Source of the DNA: DATADD01 sp036258675
GTDB taxonomy: Bacteria > Actinomycetota > CADDZG01 > WHSQ01
Assembly (NCBI GenBank): GCA_036258675.1
Contig: DATADD010000095.1
Coordinates: forward strand, 1 to 11,345
Length of the DNA stretch: 11,345 bases
Direction: 5' to 3'
In this document: in pieces, positions 1 to 7,339 of the stretch
Numbering within the stretch: position 1 is the stretch's first letter
Layout of the letters: the number at the start of each line of letters is the position of its first letter
Made by a program: the position numbers and the translations under genes
The notes under the pieces: generated by a model
The model's database searches: none
What the model was told of the DNA's origin: nothing
Seen by the model: the letters and a program-made list of their open reading frames with translations, nothing else

Positions 1-1
1 C

Positions 2-718
2 GCCGACAGGCTCGTGAGCTCGGCCGACTCCGTCTGCGTCACGAGCCACGCAGGCACCGAGGTGGTGTGCAGGGCCGCTCTGATCACCGGCGGCATCGGG
101 ATGTTCACGCCCCGCAAGCTTCCCGTCGGGTCCGAGTACGAGGGACGCGGCCTCCGCTACTTCGTCCCCAAGCTCGAGGAGCTCGCCGGCCTCGACGTGC
201 TCATCGTCGGCGGGGGAGACAGCGCCTTCGACTGGGCCCTCAACCTCGAGGGCATCGCGAGCTCGATCACCCTCATCCACCGCAGGGATGCGTTCCGCGC
301 CCACGAGCACACGGTCAAGCAAGTGCTCGCTTCGACCGCGCGTGTGATGACCTTCACCGAGGTGAGCGCCGTCCACGGCGACGGCGCCATCGAGGCGGTG
401 GAGGTCGTCAACAAGCAGACGAAGGAGCGGGAGCTGCTTCGGGTGCAGGCCGTCGTGGCCGCGCTCGGCTTCACGGCGGACCTCGGACCGCTCAAGCAGT
501 GGGGCCTCGCCCTCGCGAAGCGGCAGATCGCGGTCGACTCGCGCATGGCGACGAACATCCCGCGCATCTACGCGGCGGGTGACATCACGGAGTACCCCGG
601 CAAGGTGCGGCTCATCTCGGTTGGCTTCGGCGAGGCCGCAACCGCGGTCAACAACGCGGCGACGGAGATCGACCCGTCCGCCAACCTCTTCCCCGGCCAC
701 TCCTCTAACCAGGTCTGA
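2..718 (+). CDS. Ferredoxin/flavodoxin--NADP+ reductase, TrxR-like type (5' truncated by window)
   Basis: This FAD enzyme moves electrons between NADPH and ferredoxin or flavodoxin in the cytoplasm. The reading frame is already open at base 2, so the start lies upstream; 238 residues are visible. About 100 residues are missing against the usual ~340, including the N-terminal FAD-binding GxGxxG. Counting from the codon at base 2, I see the TGGIGMF turn (29-35) and the NADPH-binding Rossmann motif VGGGDSAFDWAL (69-80). After these come HRRDAFRAHE (93-102), which is characteristic of the YumC-like reductase family rather than true thioredoxin reductases, and the FAD motif AAGD (191-194) followed by GFGEAATAVN. 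No CxxC redox pair of thioredoxin reductase is present in the NADPH domain, which supports ferredoxin reductase. The next gene starts 46 bp downstream and is also a redox-fold protein. The family call is firm; the electron partner is inferred. Confidence 0.9.
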   Translation, partial: ADRLVSSADSVCVTSHAGTEVVCRAALITGGIGMFTPRKLPVGSEYEGRGLRYFVPKLEELAGLDVLIVGGGDSAFDWALNLEGIASSITLIHRRDAFRAHEHTVKQVLASTARVMTFTEVSAVHGDGAIEAVEVVNKQTKERELLRVQAVVAALGFTADLGPLKQWGLALAKRQIAVDSRMATNIPRIYAAGDITEYPGKVRLISVGFGEAATAVNNAATEIDPSANLFPGHSSNQV

Positions 719-764
719 GCGGACGCTCGGGAATCGCTCGCCGCCCGCGGGAGTTGTCTCCTTC

Positions 765-1385
765 GTGCCGAAAGACGACGACGCGCGGCGACTCGAGTTC
801 GCCGTCACCTTCGACTACAGGTGCCCGTTCGCCCGCAACGTCCACGAGCACGTCGTGGCGGGGCTGCGGGGGGGCGCGCCGTGGGAGGTCGCCTTCCTCC
901 CCTTCTCGCTGCACCAGGTGCACGTCGGGGAGGGCGAGCCCGACGTATGGGAGGACCCCGCGCGGCGCCCCGACCTCCTCGCCACCGAGGCCGCGCTCGC
1001 GGTGCGCGACGGGTGGGGCGAGGCGTTCCCGCAGGTCCACGAGGGCCTCTTCCGGGCGCGCCACGACGCCGGCCGCGACCTGCGGGACCGCGCCGTGGTC
1101 GAGGAGGTCGTCGCCGGGGCCGGGCTCGACCCCGCCGACGTCATGTCGGTGGTCGATTCGGGGGCGCCGCGCCGCACCTACAGGTCCGAGCACGAGCTCG
1201 CGGCACAGCGGTACGGGGTCTTCGGGGTTCCCACGATCGTCTCGAACGGGCACGCCGCCTTCGTCCGGCTCATGAGCCGGCCCCGGAACATCGACGACGC
1301 ACGCGACACCGTGGAGCGGCTCGTCGCCCTCGTCGAGGGCTACCCCGACCTCAACGAGCTGAAGCACACCAAGATCCCTCGGTGA
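765..1385 (+). CDS. DsbA/HCCA-isomerase-like thioredoxin-fold oxidoreductase
   Basis: A 206-residue cytoplasmic protein (no signal peptide) of the DSBA-like thioredoxin superfamily, which includes DsbA/FrnE, mycothiol-linked oxidoreductases and 2-hydroxychromene-2-carboxylate isomerase. The N-terminal strand ends in FDYRCPFARN (16-25), so Cys20 sits at the active-site helix start. An alanine (Ala23) replaces the second cysteine of the usual CPxC. The cis-proline loop is FGVPTIV (153-159), and a conserved tail FVRLMSRP is followed by LNELKHTKIP. The GTG at 765 is preferred: a GGGAG box lies about 11 bases upstream, and the frame further up overlaps the reductase gene. With one cysteine it cannot form an internal disulfide, so I infer a monothiol role or glutathione/mycothiol-transferase-like chemistry. 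Substrate unknown. Confident of the family, not of the reaction. Confidence 0.82.
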   Translation: MPKDDDARRLEFAVTFDYRCPFARNVHEHVVAGLRGGAPWEVAFLPFSLHQVHVGEGEPDVWEDPARRPDLLATEAALAVRDGWGEAFPQVHEGLFRARHDAGRDLRDRAVVEEVVAGAGLDPADVMSVVDSGAPRRTYRSEHELAAQRYGVFGVPTIVSNGHAAFVRLMSRPRNIDDARDTVERLVALVEGYPDLNELKHTKIPR

Positions 1386-1494
1386 CGATAGAGTCGCCGC
1401 GCCCGGAGAGGAGCCCAGCTCCATCGCGTGGGCGGGCCGGGTCCATCCCATGCAGGCCTCGAGCGTTGCCGGCGCGCGAAAGGAACAGTCGAGC

Positions 1495-3726
1495 ATGGCA
1501 TTGAAGGTGTCACCGCAGTCGCTCAGCCGCGTCAGCGCGCGCCGCCCGTGGCTGACGATCGCCCTCTGGGTGGTCCTCGTCGCGGCGGCGGGCGTCACGT
1601 CGTCCCGCCTCCTCGACGGCGCCCTGACGACGGAGTTCAACTTCAACACGGTCCCCGAGGCGGAGCGCGCCGCCCGGCTCGTCGAGGACCGGCTGCGCGG
1701 ACCCCAGGGCACGAGCGAGATCTTCATCGTGCGCTCGGACTCGGTCACCGCGCGGGACCCGGCGTTCCGCTCCGAGGTCGGCGAGCTCCAGAGCGACGTC
1801 GTGAGCGCGGTCGGGCGGGATCACATCCAGGCGGTCGTCGACCCCTACCGGGCAAGCGATCGCCCGCTCATCTCCGAGGACGGCAGCACCGTTCTCCTGC
1901 CCGTGGTGCTCGAGGGCGAGGGAGACGACGTCACCGAGCACGTGGGGCCGATCGAGCGCGTGGTCGAGGAGCACGCCGGCGACGAGGGGTTCGACGTCTT
2001 CGTCTTCGGGGGCGCAACGATCGGCGAGGACTTCAACCGCATCGCGGAGGAGGACCTCGCGCGCGGAGAGGGCTTCGGGATCATGGTGGCCCTCGTCGTG
2101 CTCGTCGCCGTGTTCGGCGCCGTCGTTGCCGGAGTGGTCCCGATCGTGATGGGCATCGCCTCGATCGCGGTCGCGATCGGTCTCGTGGCGCTGGTCGGCC
2201 AGATCGTCGAGTTCTCGTTCTTCGTGACGAACATGATCTCGATGATGGGACTGGCTGTCGGCATCGACTACTCGTTGTTCATCGTGTCCCGTTACCGGGA
2301 GGAGCGCCGCAACGGGCGCGAGAGGCTCGATGCGATCTCGGTCGCGGGCGGGACCGCGAGCCGAGCGGTCTTCTTCAGCGGGATGACGGTGGTCCTGGCT
2401 CTCGCCGGCATGCTGATCGTCCCGACCTCGATCTTCCGCAGCCTCGCGGCGGGGGCGATCTTCGTCGTGGTGGCGGCGGTCCTGGCGTCGATCACCCTCC
2501 TGCCGGCCCTTCTCAGCCTGCTCGGCGACAAGGTGAACGCGCTCCGGGTCTTTCGCCGCAGGAGCCTCGAGCGGGTCGAGGGGGGGCGGCGCACCTTCTG
2601 GGACCGGGTCACCCACGGCGTCATGCGGCGCCCGGTCGCGAGCCTCGTGGTCGGCGCCGGGCTCCTGCTCGCGGCCGCCTTCTCCTACCTCGACATCGAC
2701 ACGGGGTTCTCCGGCGTCAGCACGATGCCGGACAAGACCCAGTCCAAGCAGGCCTTCCTCGTGCTGCGAGAGGAGTTCTCCGGCGGGCTCAACTCACCGG
2801 TCGAGGTCGTCGTGGACGGCGACGTGACCGCGCAGGTCGAGGCGGGCATCGAGGAGCTGCGGCGCGCGATGGCCGCGGACGGCGGCTTCGGGCCCTCGAC
2901 CGTGGAGGTGAACGAGGCGGGGGATCTCGCGGTCGTGTCGGCCGCGGTCGCCGGCGATCCGAGCGGCAGCGCCGCCGTTGCGGCGGTCGAACGACTGCGC
3001 GACGGTCTCGTCCCGAGGGCCTTCTCGGGCGCGGACGCGGACGTCCTCGTCGGCGGCGAGACCGCCCTGAGCAAGGACTTCTTCGACCTCACCGATCGCT
3101 ACACCCCGATCGTGTTCGTGTTCGTCCTCGGGTTGTCGTTCCTGCTGCTGACGGTGGTGTTCCGCTCGATAGTCGTCCCGCTGAAAGCGATCGTGATGAA
3201 CCTGCTGTCGGTGGGGGCCGCGTACGGACTGATCGTGCTCGTGTGCCAGAAGGGGGTCGGCGCCGATCTCTTCGGCTTCCACCAGGTCGAGGCGATCGAG
3301 GCGTGGCTGCCCCTGTTCCTGTTCTCGGTCCTGTTCGGGCTGTCGATGGACTACCACGTGTTCCTTCTGTCGCGCATAAGGGAGCGCTTCGACCACACCC
3401 ACGACAACACGGGGTCGGTCGCATACGGCCTGCGGACCACGGCGGGCCTCATCACCGGCGCCGCGCTCATCATGGTGGCGGTGTTCGGCGGGTTTGCGGC
3501 GGGAGACCTCGTTTCCTTCCAGCAGATGGGCTTCGGCCTCGCGGTCGCCGTCTTCATCGACGCGACGATCGTTAGGTCAGTGCTCGTCCCCGCGAGCATG
3601 AAGCTGCTGGGCGACCGCAACTGGTACCTGCCTCGCTGGCTCCGCTGGCTGCCGCAGATGCACGTCGAGGGTCGCGAGCCCGAGGCTCCGGCGCGCCGCG
3701 CGCCGGAGCGGGCCGGGGTCGCTTAG
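1495..3726 (+). CDS. MMPL/RND family transporter
   Basis: A 743-residue inner-membrane, proton-driven exporter of the RND superfamily, MMPL branch, which in actinobacteria exports lipids or hydrophobic compounds. The layout is classical: one N-terminal membrane helix (about 18-36), a ~155-residue external domain, a five- or six-helix bundle (195-340), then the same plan again (helix 380-398, external domain, helices 538-695). The proton-relay Asp-Tyr pairs are both present: GIDYS in TM4 (Asp258-Tyr259) and SMDYH in TM10 (Asp619-Tyr620). Both are followed by an SRxRE stretch, showing the internal duplication. I choose the ATG at 1495 because an AAAGGA box sits about 10 bases upstream; an in-frame ATG at 1450 would add 15 residues without an obvious binding site. 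It is followed 10 bp later by the dehydrogenase gene. The cargo cannot be told from sequence. Confidence 0.93.
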   Translation: MALKVSPQSLSRVSARRPWLTIALWVVLVAAAGVTSSRLLDGALTTEFNFNTVPEAERAARLVEDRLRGPQGTSEIFIVRSDSVTARDPAFRSEVGELQSDVVSAVGRDHIQAVVDPYRASDRPLISEDGSTVLLPVVLEGEGDDVTEHVGPIERVVEEHAGDEGFDVFVFGGATIGEDFNRIAEEDLARGEGFGIMVALVVLVAVFGAVVAGVVPIVMGIASIAVAIGLVALVGQIVEFSFFVTNMISMMGLAVGIDYSLFIVSRYREERRNGRERLDAISVAGGTASRAVFFSGMTVVLALAGMLIVPTSIFRSLAAGAIFVVVAAVLASITLLPALLSLLGDKVNALRVFRRRSLERVEGGRRTFWDRVTHGVMRRPVASLVVGAGLLLAAAFSYLDIDTGFSGVSTMPDKTQSKQAFLVLREEFSGGLNSPVEVVVDGDVTAQVEAGIEELRRAMAADGGFGPSTVEVNEAGDLAVVSAAVAGDPSGSAAVAAVERLRDGLVPRAFSGADADVLVGGETALSKDFFDLTDRYTPIVFVFVLGLSFLLLTVVFRSIVVPLKAIVMNLLSVGAAYGLIVLVCQKGVGADLFGFHQVEAIEAWLPLFLFSVLFGLSMDYHVFLLSRIRERFDHTHDNTGSVAYGLRTTAGLITGAALIMVAVFGGFAAGDLVSFQQMGFGLAVAVFIDATIVRSVLVPASMKLLGDRNWYLPRWLRWLPQMHVEGREPEAPARRAPERAGVA
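3685..3709. repeat. Perfect 11-bp inverted repeat with 3-nt loop inside the 3' end of the MMPL gene
   Basis: The left arm GCTCCGGCGCG and right arm CGCGCCGGAGC are exactly complementary around a CCG loop. The hairpin is all but one pair G:C, so it would be very stable in RNA. It encodes the Ala/Arg/Pro-rich tail of the exporter and ends 15 bases before its stop codon. No T-run follows, so it is not a standard intrinsic terminator. It may dampen read-through into the dehydrogenase gene or protect the exporter mRNA end; both are inference. Confidence 0.6.
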
Positions 3727-3736
3727 GCCTCATCGC

Positions 3737-4672
3737 GTGAGAGAGTCCGAGCGACCCCCGGTCGCGATCGCGCCGGACGATGACGAGGGCCTGGTCGAGG
3801 CGGTCGCCCGCGGCGGGGGGCGCCTGGCGCCGCCGACCGCGGCGCGCGCGCTGGTGTGGACGGACCCCCATGACCCCCAGGGCATGAGGCGCACGGTCGA
3901 TGGCTCCCCCGCGACCTGGATCCAGCTCCCGCTCGCCGGGATCGAGGCCTTCCACGCCACCGGCGTGATCGACCCCGGGCGCACGTGGACCTGCGCGAAG
4001 GGCATCTACGGCCCCGCGTGCGCGGAGCACGCGGTGATGATCATGCTTGCGATCGCGCGCCGGCTCCCGCACCACCTGCGCGCGACGTCGTGGGTGCCGG
4101 TGCACTTCGGATCGGGGGAGCGGCGGCTGCGCGACGCGACCGTGCTCGTGGTGGGCACGGGCGGCATCGGCCGCGCGCTCGCGGCCATGCTCGCCCCCTT
4201 GGGGACGCGCCTCCTCGCCGTCAACCGCTCCGGCGCGCCGCTCGACGGCGCGGAGCGGACCGAGACGACCGAAGAGCTGCCCGCACTGCTGCCCGAGGCC
4301 GACTTCGTCGTGCTCGCGGCGTCCCTGACCGCCGCCACCCGTCAACTCTTCGACCGCGACATGCTGGCTCGCATGCGGCAGGACGCGTGGGTGGTCAACG
4401 TCGCGCGCGGGGGGCTGGTGGACACGGACGCCCTCGTCGCGGCGCTGCGGGAGGGCTCGATCGGCGGGGCCGCCCTCGACGTCACCGAGCCCGAGCCGCT
4501 CCCCGACGGCCACCCCCTGTGGGAGCTCGACAACGCCATCATCACTCCGCACACCGCCAACACCATGGACATGGGGATCGTCGAGTACCGGTCCCTCGTG
4601 GCGCGCAACGTCGCCCACTTCGCCCGCGGGGAGCAGCTCGAGGGCCTCGTCGACCCCGCCCTGGGCTACTGA
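3737..4672 (+). CDS. D-isomer-specific 2-hydroxyacid dehydrogenase (NAD(P)-dependent)
   Basis: A 311-residue cytoplasmic enzyme of the D-2-hydroxyacid dehydrogenase family, which interconverts 2-oxoacids and D-2-hydroxyacids. The nucleotide-binding domain shows VLVVGTGGIG (GxGxxG at 140-145) and the family signature around NVARGGLVDTDALVAAL (221-237). The catalytic set is visible: Arg224 in NVARG, Glu251 in DVTEPEPLP, and His272 in TPHTA. The N-terminal half carries the substrate loop LPLAGIEAF (64-72) and the long helix PACAEHAVMIMLAIARR typical of the family. The GTG start at 3737 has only a weak upstream AGG, and lies 10 bp after the MMPL stop, suggesting co-transcription and perhaps coupled translation. 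The substrate (glyoxylate, hydroxypyruvate, phosphoglycerate-like or other) is not determined; length excludes the long PGDH forms with an ACT domain. Confidence 0.9.
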   Translation: MRESERPPVAIAPDDDEGLVEAVARGGGRLAPPTAARALVWTDPHDPQGMRRTVDGSPATWIQLPLAGIEAFHATGVIDPGRTWTCAKGIYGPACAEHAVMIMLAIARRLPHHLRATSWVPVHFGSGERRLRDATVLVVGTGGIGRALAAMLAPLGTRLLAVNRSGAPLDGAERTETTEELPALLPEADFVVLAASLTAATRQLFDRDMLARMRQDAWVVNVARGGLVDTDALVAALREGSIGGAALDVTEPEPLPDGHPLWELDNAIITPHTANTMDMGIVEYRSLVARNVAHFARGEQLEGLVDPALGY

Positions 4673-5598
4673 CGCGGGCGGCCCGCGGGGCGGCGCCCGT
4701 CGGTCGAGAAGAGTCCGAAGGGCCGTCCCTCCGCCGTCACCGCCCGGACCCAGATGCGCCTGCGGCGCGCCGCCACGTAGACGAAGTGGTAGCGAGCACG
4801 GCAGAAGCTCGTGAAGGCGCGGCGGCCGCACGCGTAGAGGGGCGCGCCGCCTCCTCCCGTCACGACGTAGCGGATCCCCTTGCGCGCTTTGCTCACGAAG
4901 TAGATGTGGTCGTGGCCGTTCAGCACGAGGTCGACGCCGCGGCGGCGGAACAGCCGGGGCAGCCCCGGCCTGAACCCGGGCGTCGAGCCGTGCGGGCCGG
5001 GAGACAGCACGGGGTGGTGGAACACCGCGATCGTCCAGCGGTCGCCGCGCTCCGCGACGAGGGCCCGCCGCAGCCACCGGCCCCGCAGCCGGTTGGAGTC
5101 AACCATCACGAACCGCACCCCCTTGCGGCGCCAGACGTAGTTGCGCCGCGGCATCCCGAAGGCCGGCTCCCTGACCTCCGGCCGGCCGCGGCGCGTGACG
5201 TAGTCGTGGTTGCCGAGCGCGGCGTGGAAGCGAGCACCGTTGGCGAGCAGACACCTGTTGGGGCCGAAGAACGCGGCCCGGAATCGCGCCCGCGACCCGT
5301 CCGGGTAGACGTTGTCGCCCGTGGTGACGACGAAGCGGAAGGGATGGTCTCGCCGGTAGCGGCACATCGCCCGGGCGACGTCGCGCTGCGCGGTCCCGCC
5401 CCAGCCGAAGTCCCCGAGCACGGCGAAGCGGAGCACGTCGCGGCGCGGCGGGACGGAGCCGCCCCCGGGCGGCGCCGCGCTCCCCGGGTGCCCGGAGGGG
5501 GCGGCGGCGAGGAGGAGGACGGCCATCGCGGCGACGCCGCGCCCCACTCCTCGGCGAGCGCGCGTCGGTCCGGCATTCACGGGACCAGGGTTACACAT
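4666..5598 (-). CDS. Secreted metallophosphoesterase, purple-acid-phosphatase-like
   Basis: A 310-residue calcineurin-like phosphoesterase predicted to act outside the membrane. The N-terminus has an arginine-rich segment, a hydrophobic stretch AAMAVLLLAAA (23-33) and a likely signal-peptidase site near residues 40-42. The metal-binding blocks follow in order: GDFGW (Asp63), GDNVY (Asp95, Tyr98), GNHDY (Asn130-His131), FHHP (His194/195) and NGHDHIY (His229, His231). The Tyr in GDNVY and the absence of a His in the first block match purple acid phosphatases rather than the GDxH-type phosphoesterases. The likely reaction is hydrolysis of phosphate monoesters with a two-metal centre; the substrate is unknown. 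The ATG at 5598 has no ribosome binding site. A GTG at 5580 would trim six residues, leave a classical signal peptide and free room for the divergent promoter. The 3' end overlaps the dehydrogenase gene by 7 bp, tail to tail. Confidence 0.88.
   Translation of the reverse strand: MCNPGPVNAGPTRARRGVGRGVAAMAVLLLAAAPSGHPGSAAPPGGGSVPPRRDVLRFAVLGDFGWGGTAQRDVARAMCRYRRDHPFRFVVTTGDNVYPDGSRARFRAAFFGPNRCLLANGARFHAALGNHDYVTRRGRPEVREPAFGMPRRNYVWRRKGVRFVMVDSNRLRGRWLRRALVAERGDRWTIAVFHHPVLSPGPHGSTPGFRPGLPRLFRRRGVDLVLNGHDHIYFVSKARKGIRYVVTGGGGAPLYACGRRAFTSFCRARYHFVYVAARRRRIWVRAVTAEGRPFGLFSTDGRRPAGRPRQ
4673..4687. terminator. Short GC-rich inverted repeat at the convergent gene junction
   Basis: The arms CGCGGGC and GCCCGCG surround a single base, so the RNA would fold as a 6-bp stem with a 3-nt loop. 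It lies directly after the dehydrogenase stop codon and within the last codons of the opposing phosphatase gene. There is no T-run on either side. Its position between two converging genes makes a weak bidirectional terminator plausible, but chance is possible in sequence this GC-rich. Confidence 0.25.
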
Positions 5599-5621
5599 CG
5601 ACCCGGTTGGTAGGGTGAGGG
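5599..5621 (+). promoter_or_regulatory. Candidate leaderless promoter of the ABC exporter operon in a 23-bp divergent gap
   Basis: TAGGGT at 5611-5616 fits the actinobacterial -10 pattern TAnnnT, and its last base lies five bases before the exporter's ATG at 5622. That places the transcription start on or next to the A of the ATG, giving a leaderless mRNA. The only purine-rich box (GAGGG) abuts the ATG, too close to work as a Shine-Dalgarno sequence. No good -35 box is seen at normal spacing; TTACAC at 5591-5596 is 14 bases upstream of the -10. Confidence 0.45.
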
Positions 5622-6566
5622 ATGGCTGCCATCGAGGCGCGCGAGCTCACGAAGTCGTTCACATCGGGCGGGCGCGGGCGCCGCCGTCGCACGGTCGAGG
5701 CCGTGCGCAACATCTCCTTCACGGTGGATGCCGGCGAGCGCCTCGCCTACATCGGCCCCAATGGCGCCGGCAAGTCGACCTCGATCAAGATGCTCACCGG
5801 CATCCTGCATCCGACCCACGGCGACGCGCGCGTGCTCGGGTACACACCTTGGTCGGAGCGCAAGAAGCTCGTGCGCCACATCGGCACCCTCTTCGGCCAG
5901 CGGTCCCAGCTCTGGTTCGAGCTCACCCCTCGGCGCTCGTTCACCCTCCTCGGGGCGATCTACGGCCTCGACGGCCCGCTCGCGCGGCGCGTCGACGAGC
6001 TCGCCGACCTGCTCGAGGCCGGCGACCTCTTCGACGTCCCCGTGCGCAACCTGTCGCTGGGGCAGCGCATGCGCTGCGAGCTGGCGGCGACGATGCTGCA
6101 CTCGCCGCGGGTGATCTTCCTCGACGAGCCGACGATCGGCCTCGATCTCGTCGCGAAGCAGCGGTTCCGCGACATGGTGGTGAGGCTCAACGAGGACGAG
6201 GGCACGACCATCTTTCTCACCAGCCACGACGTGTCGGACATCGAGCAGGTTGCAAAGCGGGTCATCGTCATAAACCACGGCACGATCATCTACGACGACT
6301 CCGTGTCGCGCATGCGCCGCTCGCTGCTCAACACCAAGCTGCTCGAGGTGCGGTTCGAGGAGGAGCCGGGCTCGATCGCGGTGGACGGCATCACCGTGAT
6401 CAAGGGTCGCGGCGTCGGCTACAAGCTCTCCGTCGACACAGAGCGTCATTCGATACGCGCCGTGCTCGACGACCTGCTCGACCGCCATCGCGTCGCCGAC
6501 ATCTCCGTTCTCGATCCGCCCCTGGAGGAGATCATCGGGCGCATCTACGAAGCCCCCCGGACGTGA
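5622..6566 (+). CDS. ABC-2 exporter ATP-binding subunit (COG4586-like)
   Basis: A 314-residue cytoplasmic ATPase powering the two membrane proteins that follow. Motifs in order: Walker A GPNGAGKS (45-52), Q-loop with Gln93 in LFGQRSQLW, signature LSLGQ (144-148, a common variant of LSGGQ in this subgroup), Walker B VIFLDEP with catalytic Glu169, D-loop GLD, and switch His202 in TSHD. About 90 residues after the H-loop region form a C-terminal accessory domain. The domain order and the downstream pair of PF06182-type permeases match the COG4586/COG4587/COG3694 exporter family; relatives have been linked to export of toxic organic cations such as viologens, but the cargo here is unknown. A short basic insert, GGRGRRRRT (16-24), sits before the Walker A motif. 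The stop overlaps the next start (GTGA). It is transcribed divergently from the phosphatase. Confidence 0.93.
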   Translation: MAAIEARELTKSFTSGGRGRRRRTVEAVRNISFTVDAGERLAYIGPNGAGKSTSIKMLTGILHPTHGDARVLGYTPWSERKKLVRHIGTLFGQRSQLWFELTPRRSFTLLGAIYGLDGPLARRVDELADLLEAGDLFDVPVRNLSLGQRMRCELAATMLHSPRVIFLDEPTIGLDLVAKQRFRDMVVRLNEDEGTTIFLTSHDVSDIEQVAKRVIVINHGTIIYDDSVSRMRRSLLNTKLLEVRFEEEPGSIAVDGITVIKGRGVGYKLSVDTERHSIRAVLDDLLDRHRVADISVLDPPLEEIIGRIYEAPRT

Positions 6567-7339
6567 ACGCATACAGGTCGGCGTTCGTCGCCGGCGCGGC
6601 GCGAGCGCTGCGTGCGCCGGGAGAGCTCACCGTCCGCATCGCCTTCTACGCCATCATCCTCGTCGTCTTCTCGGCCCTGTGGAGCGTTGCGGTCGACGCG
6701 AACGGCGGGTCGATCGAGGGTTACACCTTTCCCGCCATGCTGTGGTACGTCGCCGCGGCCGAGGGGGCCGTGATCGCGACCAAGCCGCGCATGATCGAGG
6801 ACATCGGCTACGAGATCGGGTCGGGCGGGATCGCCGTCGAGATGCTGCGCCCCGTGTCGGTCGTGGGCTTCCGCATGGCCGCCGAGCTCGGAGAGGCGCT
6901 CGTCCGCCTCGCCGCCGCCGGCGTCGTAGGCGTTGTGTTCGCGTGGGCGCAGGTCGGCGCGCCCCCGGGTGGAGCGGGCGCTCTCGTCGCCCTCCCCTCG
7001 GCCGCGATCGGGGTGGCGGTGAACCTCGCCGCTCAGCACGCCTTCGCCGGCGCGGCCTTCTGGCTCGACGATGCGAAGGCCTCGTGGTTCCTGTACCAGA
7101 AGGTCATCTTCCTGCTGGGAGGGATGCTGCTGCCGCTCGAGCTGTTCCCCGACTGGCTCTCGGACACGGCGCGCTGGCTGCCGTTCTGGGCCATGGCCTA
7201 CATCCCCGCACGGTTCGTCGCACGCGGGGCCGAGCCCGGCCTCCTGCTCGTTCAGACGGGCTGGCTCGTGGTCTCGGCCGCCGCGGCCTCGGCCGTCTTC
7301 CGCTCCGGCGAGCGCCGCCTCCAGGTGGTGGGGGGATGA
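6563..7339 (+). CDS. ABC-2 type permease, first subunit (PF06182-like)
   Basis: A 258-residue integral membrane protein, the first of two permeases in the exporter. About six hydrophobic helices are visible, near residues 24-42, 55-73, 111-128, 138-163, 178-193 and 228-246. The loop IAVEMLRPVSV (90-100) after a short amphipathic stretch, and FPDWLSDTARWLPFWAMAYIP near the end (195-215), are typical of this family. The GTG start at 6563 overlaps the ATPase stop as GTGA, so translation is most likely coupled by re-initiation. The next gene again overlaps by 4 bp (ATGA). It probably forms a heterodimeric channel with the second permease; that pairing is inferred from gene order. Confidence 0.88.
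   Translation: MNAYRSAFVAGAARALRAPGELTVRIAFYAIILVVFSALWSVAVDANGGSIEGYTFPAMLWYVAAAEGAVIATKPRMIEDIGYEIGSGGIAVEMLRPVSVVGFRMAAELGEALVRLAAAGVVGVVFAWAQVGAPPGGAGALVALPSAAIGVAVNLAAQHAFAGAAFWLDDAKASWFLYQKVIFLLGGMLLPLELFPDWLSDTARWLPFWAMAYIPARFVARGAEPGLLLVQTGWLVVSAAAASAVFRSGERRLQVVGG

Noticed and set aside
1410..1422. GGAGC-CCA-GCTCC hairpin after the DsbA-like gene as a terminator
   Set aside because: The stem is only 5 bp, there is no T-run, and such short pairs are frequent at this GC content.
705..1748. Long minus-strand open frame opposite the DsbA-like gene
   Set aside because: It is antisense to a gene with clear family motifs, has low-complexity Arg/Asp/Pro-rich composition, and is explained by high GC depleting stop codons.
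1428..3575. Open frame of 715 codons in another frame of the MMPL gene
   Set aside because: The product is almost all Arg, Gly and Ala with no domain signal, while the overlapping frame encodes a textbook RND protein.
3572..5077. Minus-strand open frame of 501 codons across the dehydrogenase
   Set aside because: It is antisense to the dehydrogenase with its full catalytic triad and runs out of frame into the phosphatase gene; no recognisable motifs.
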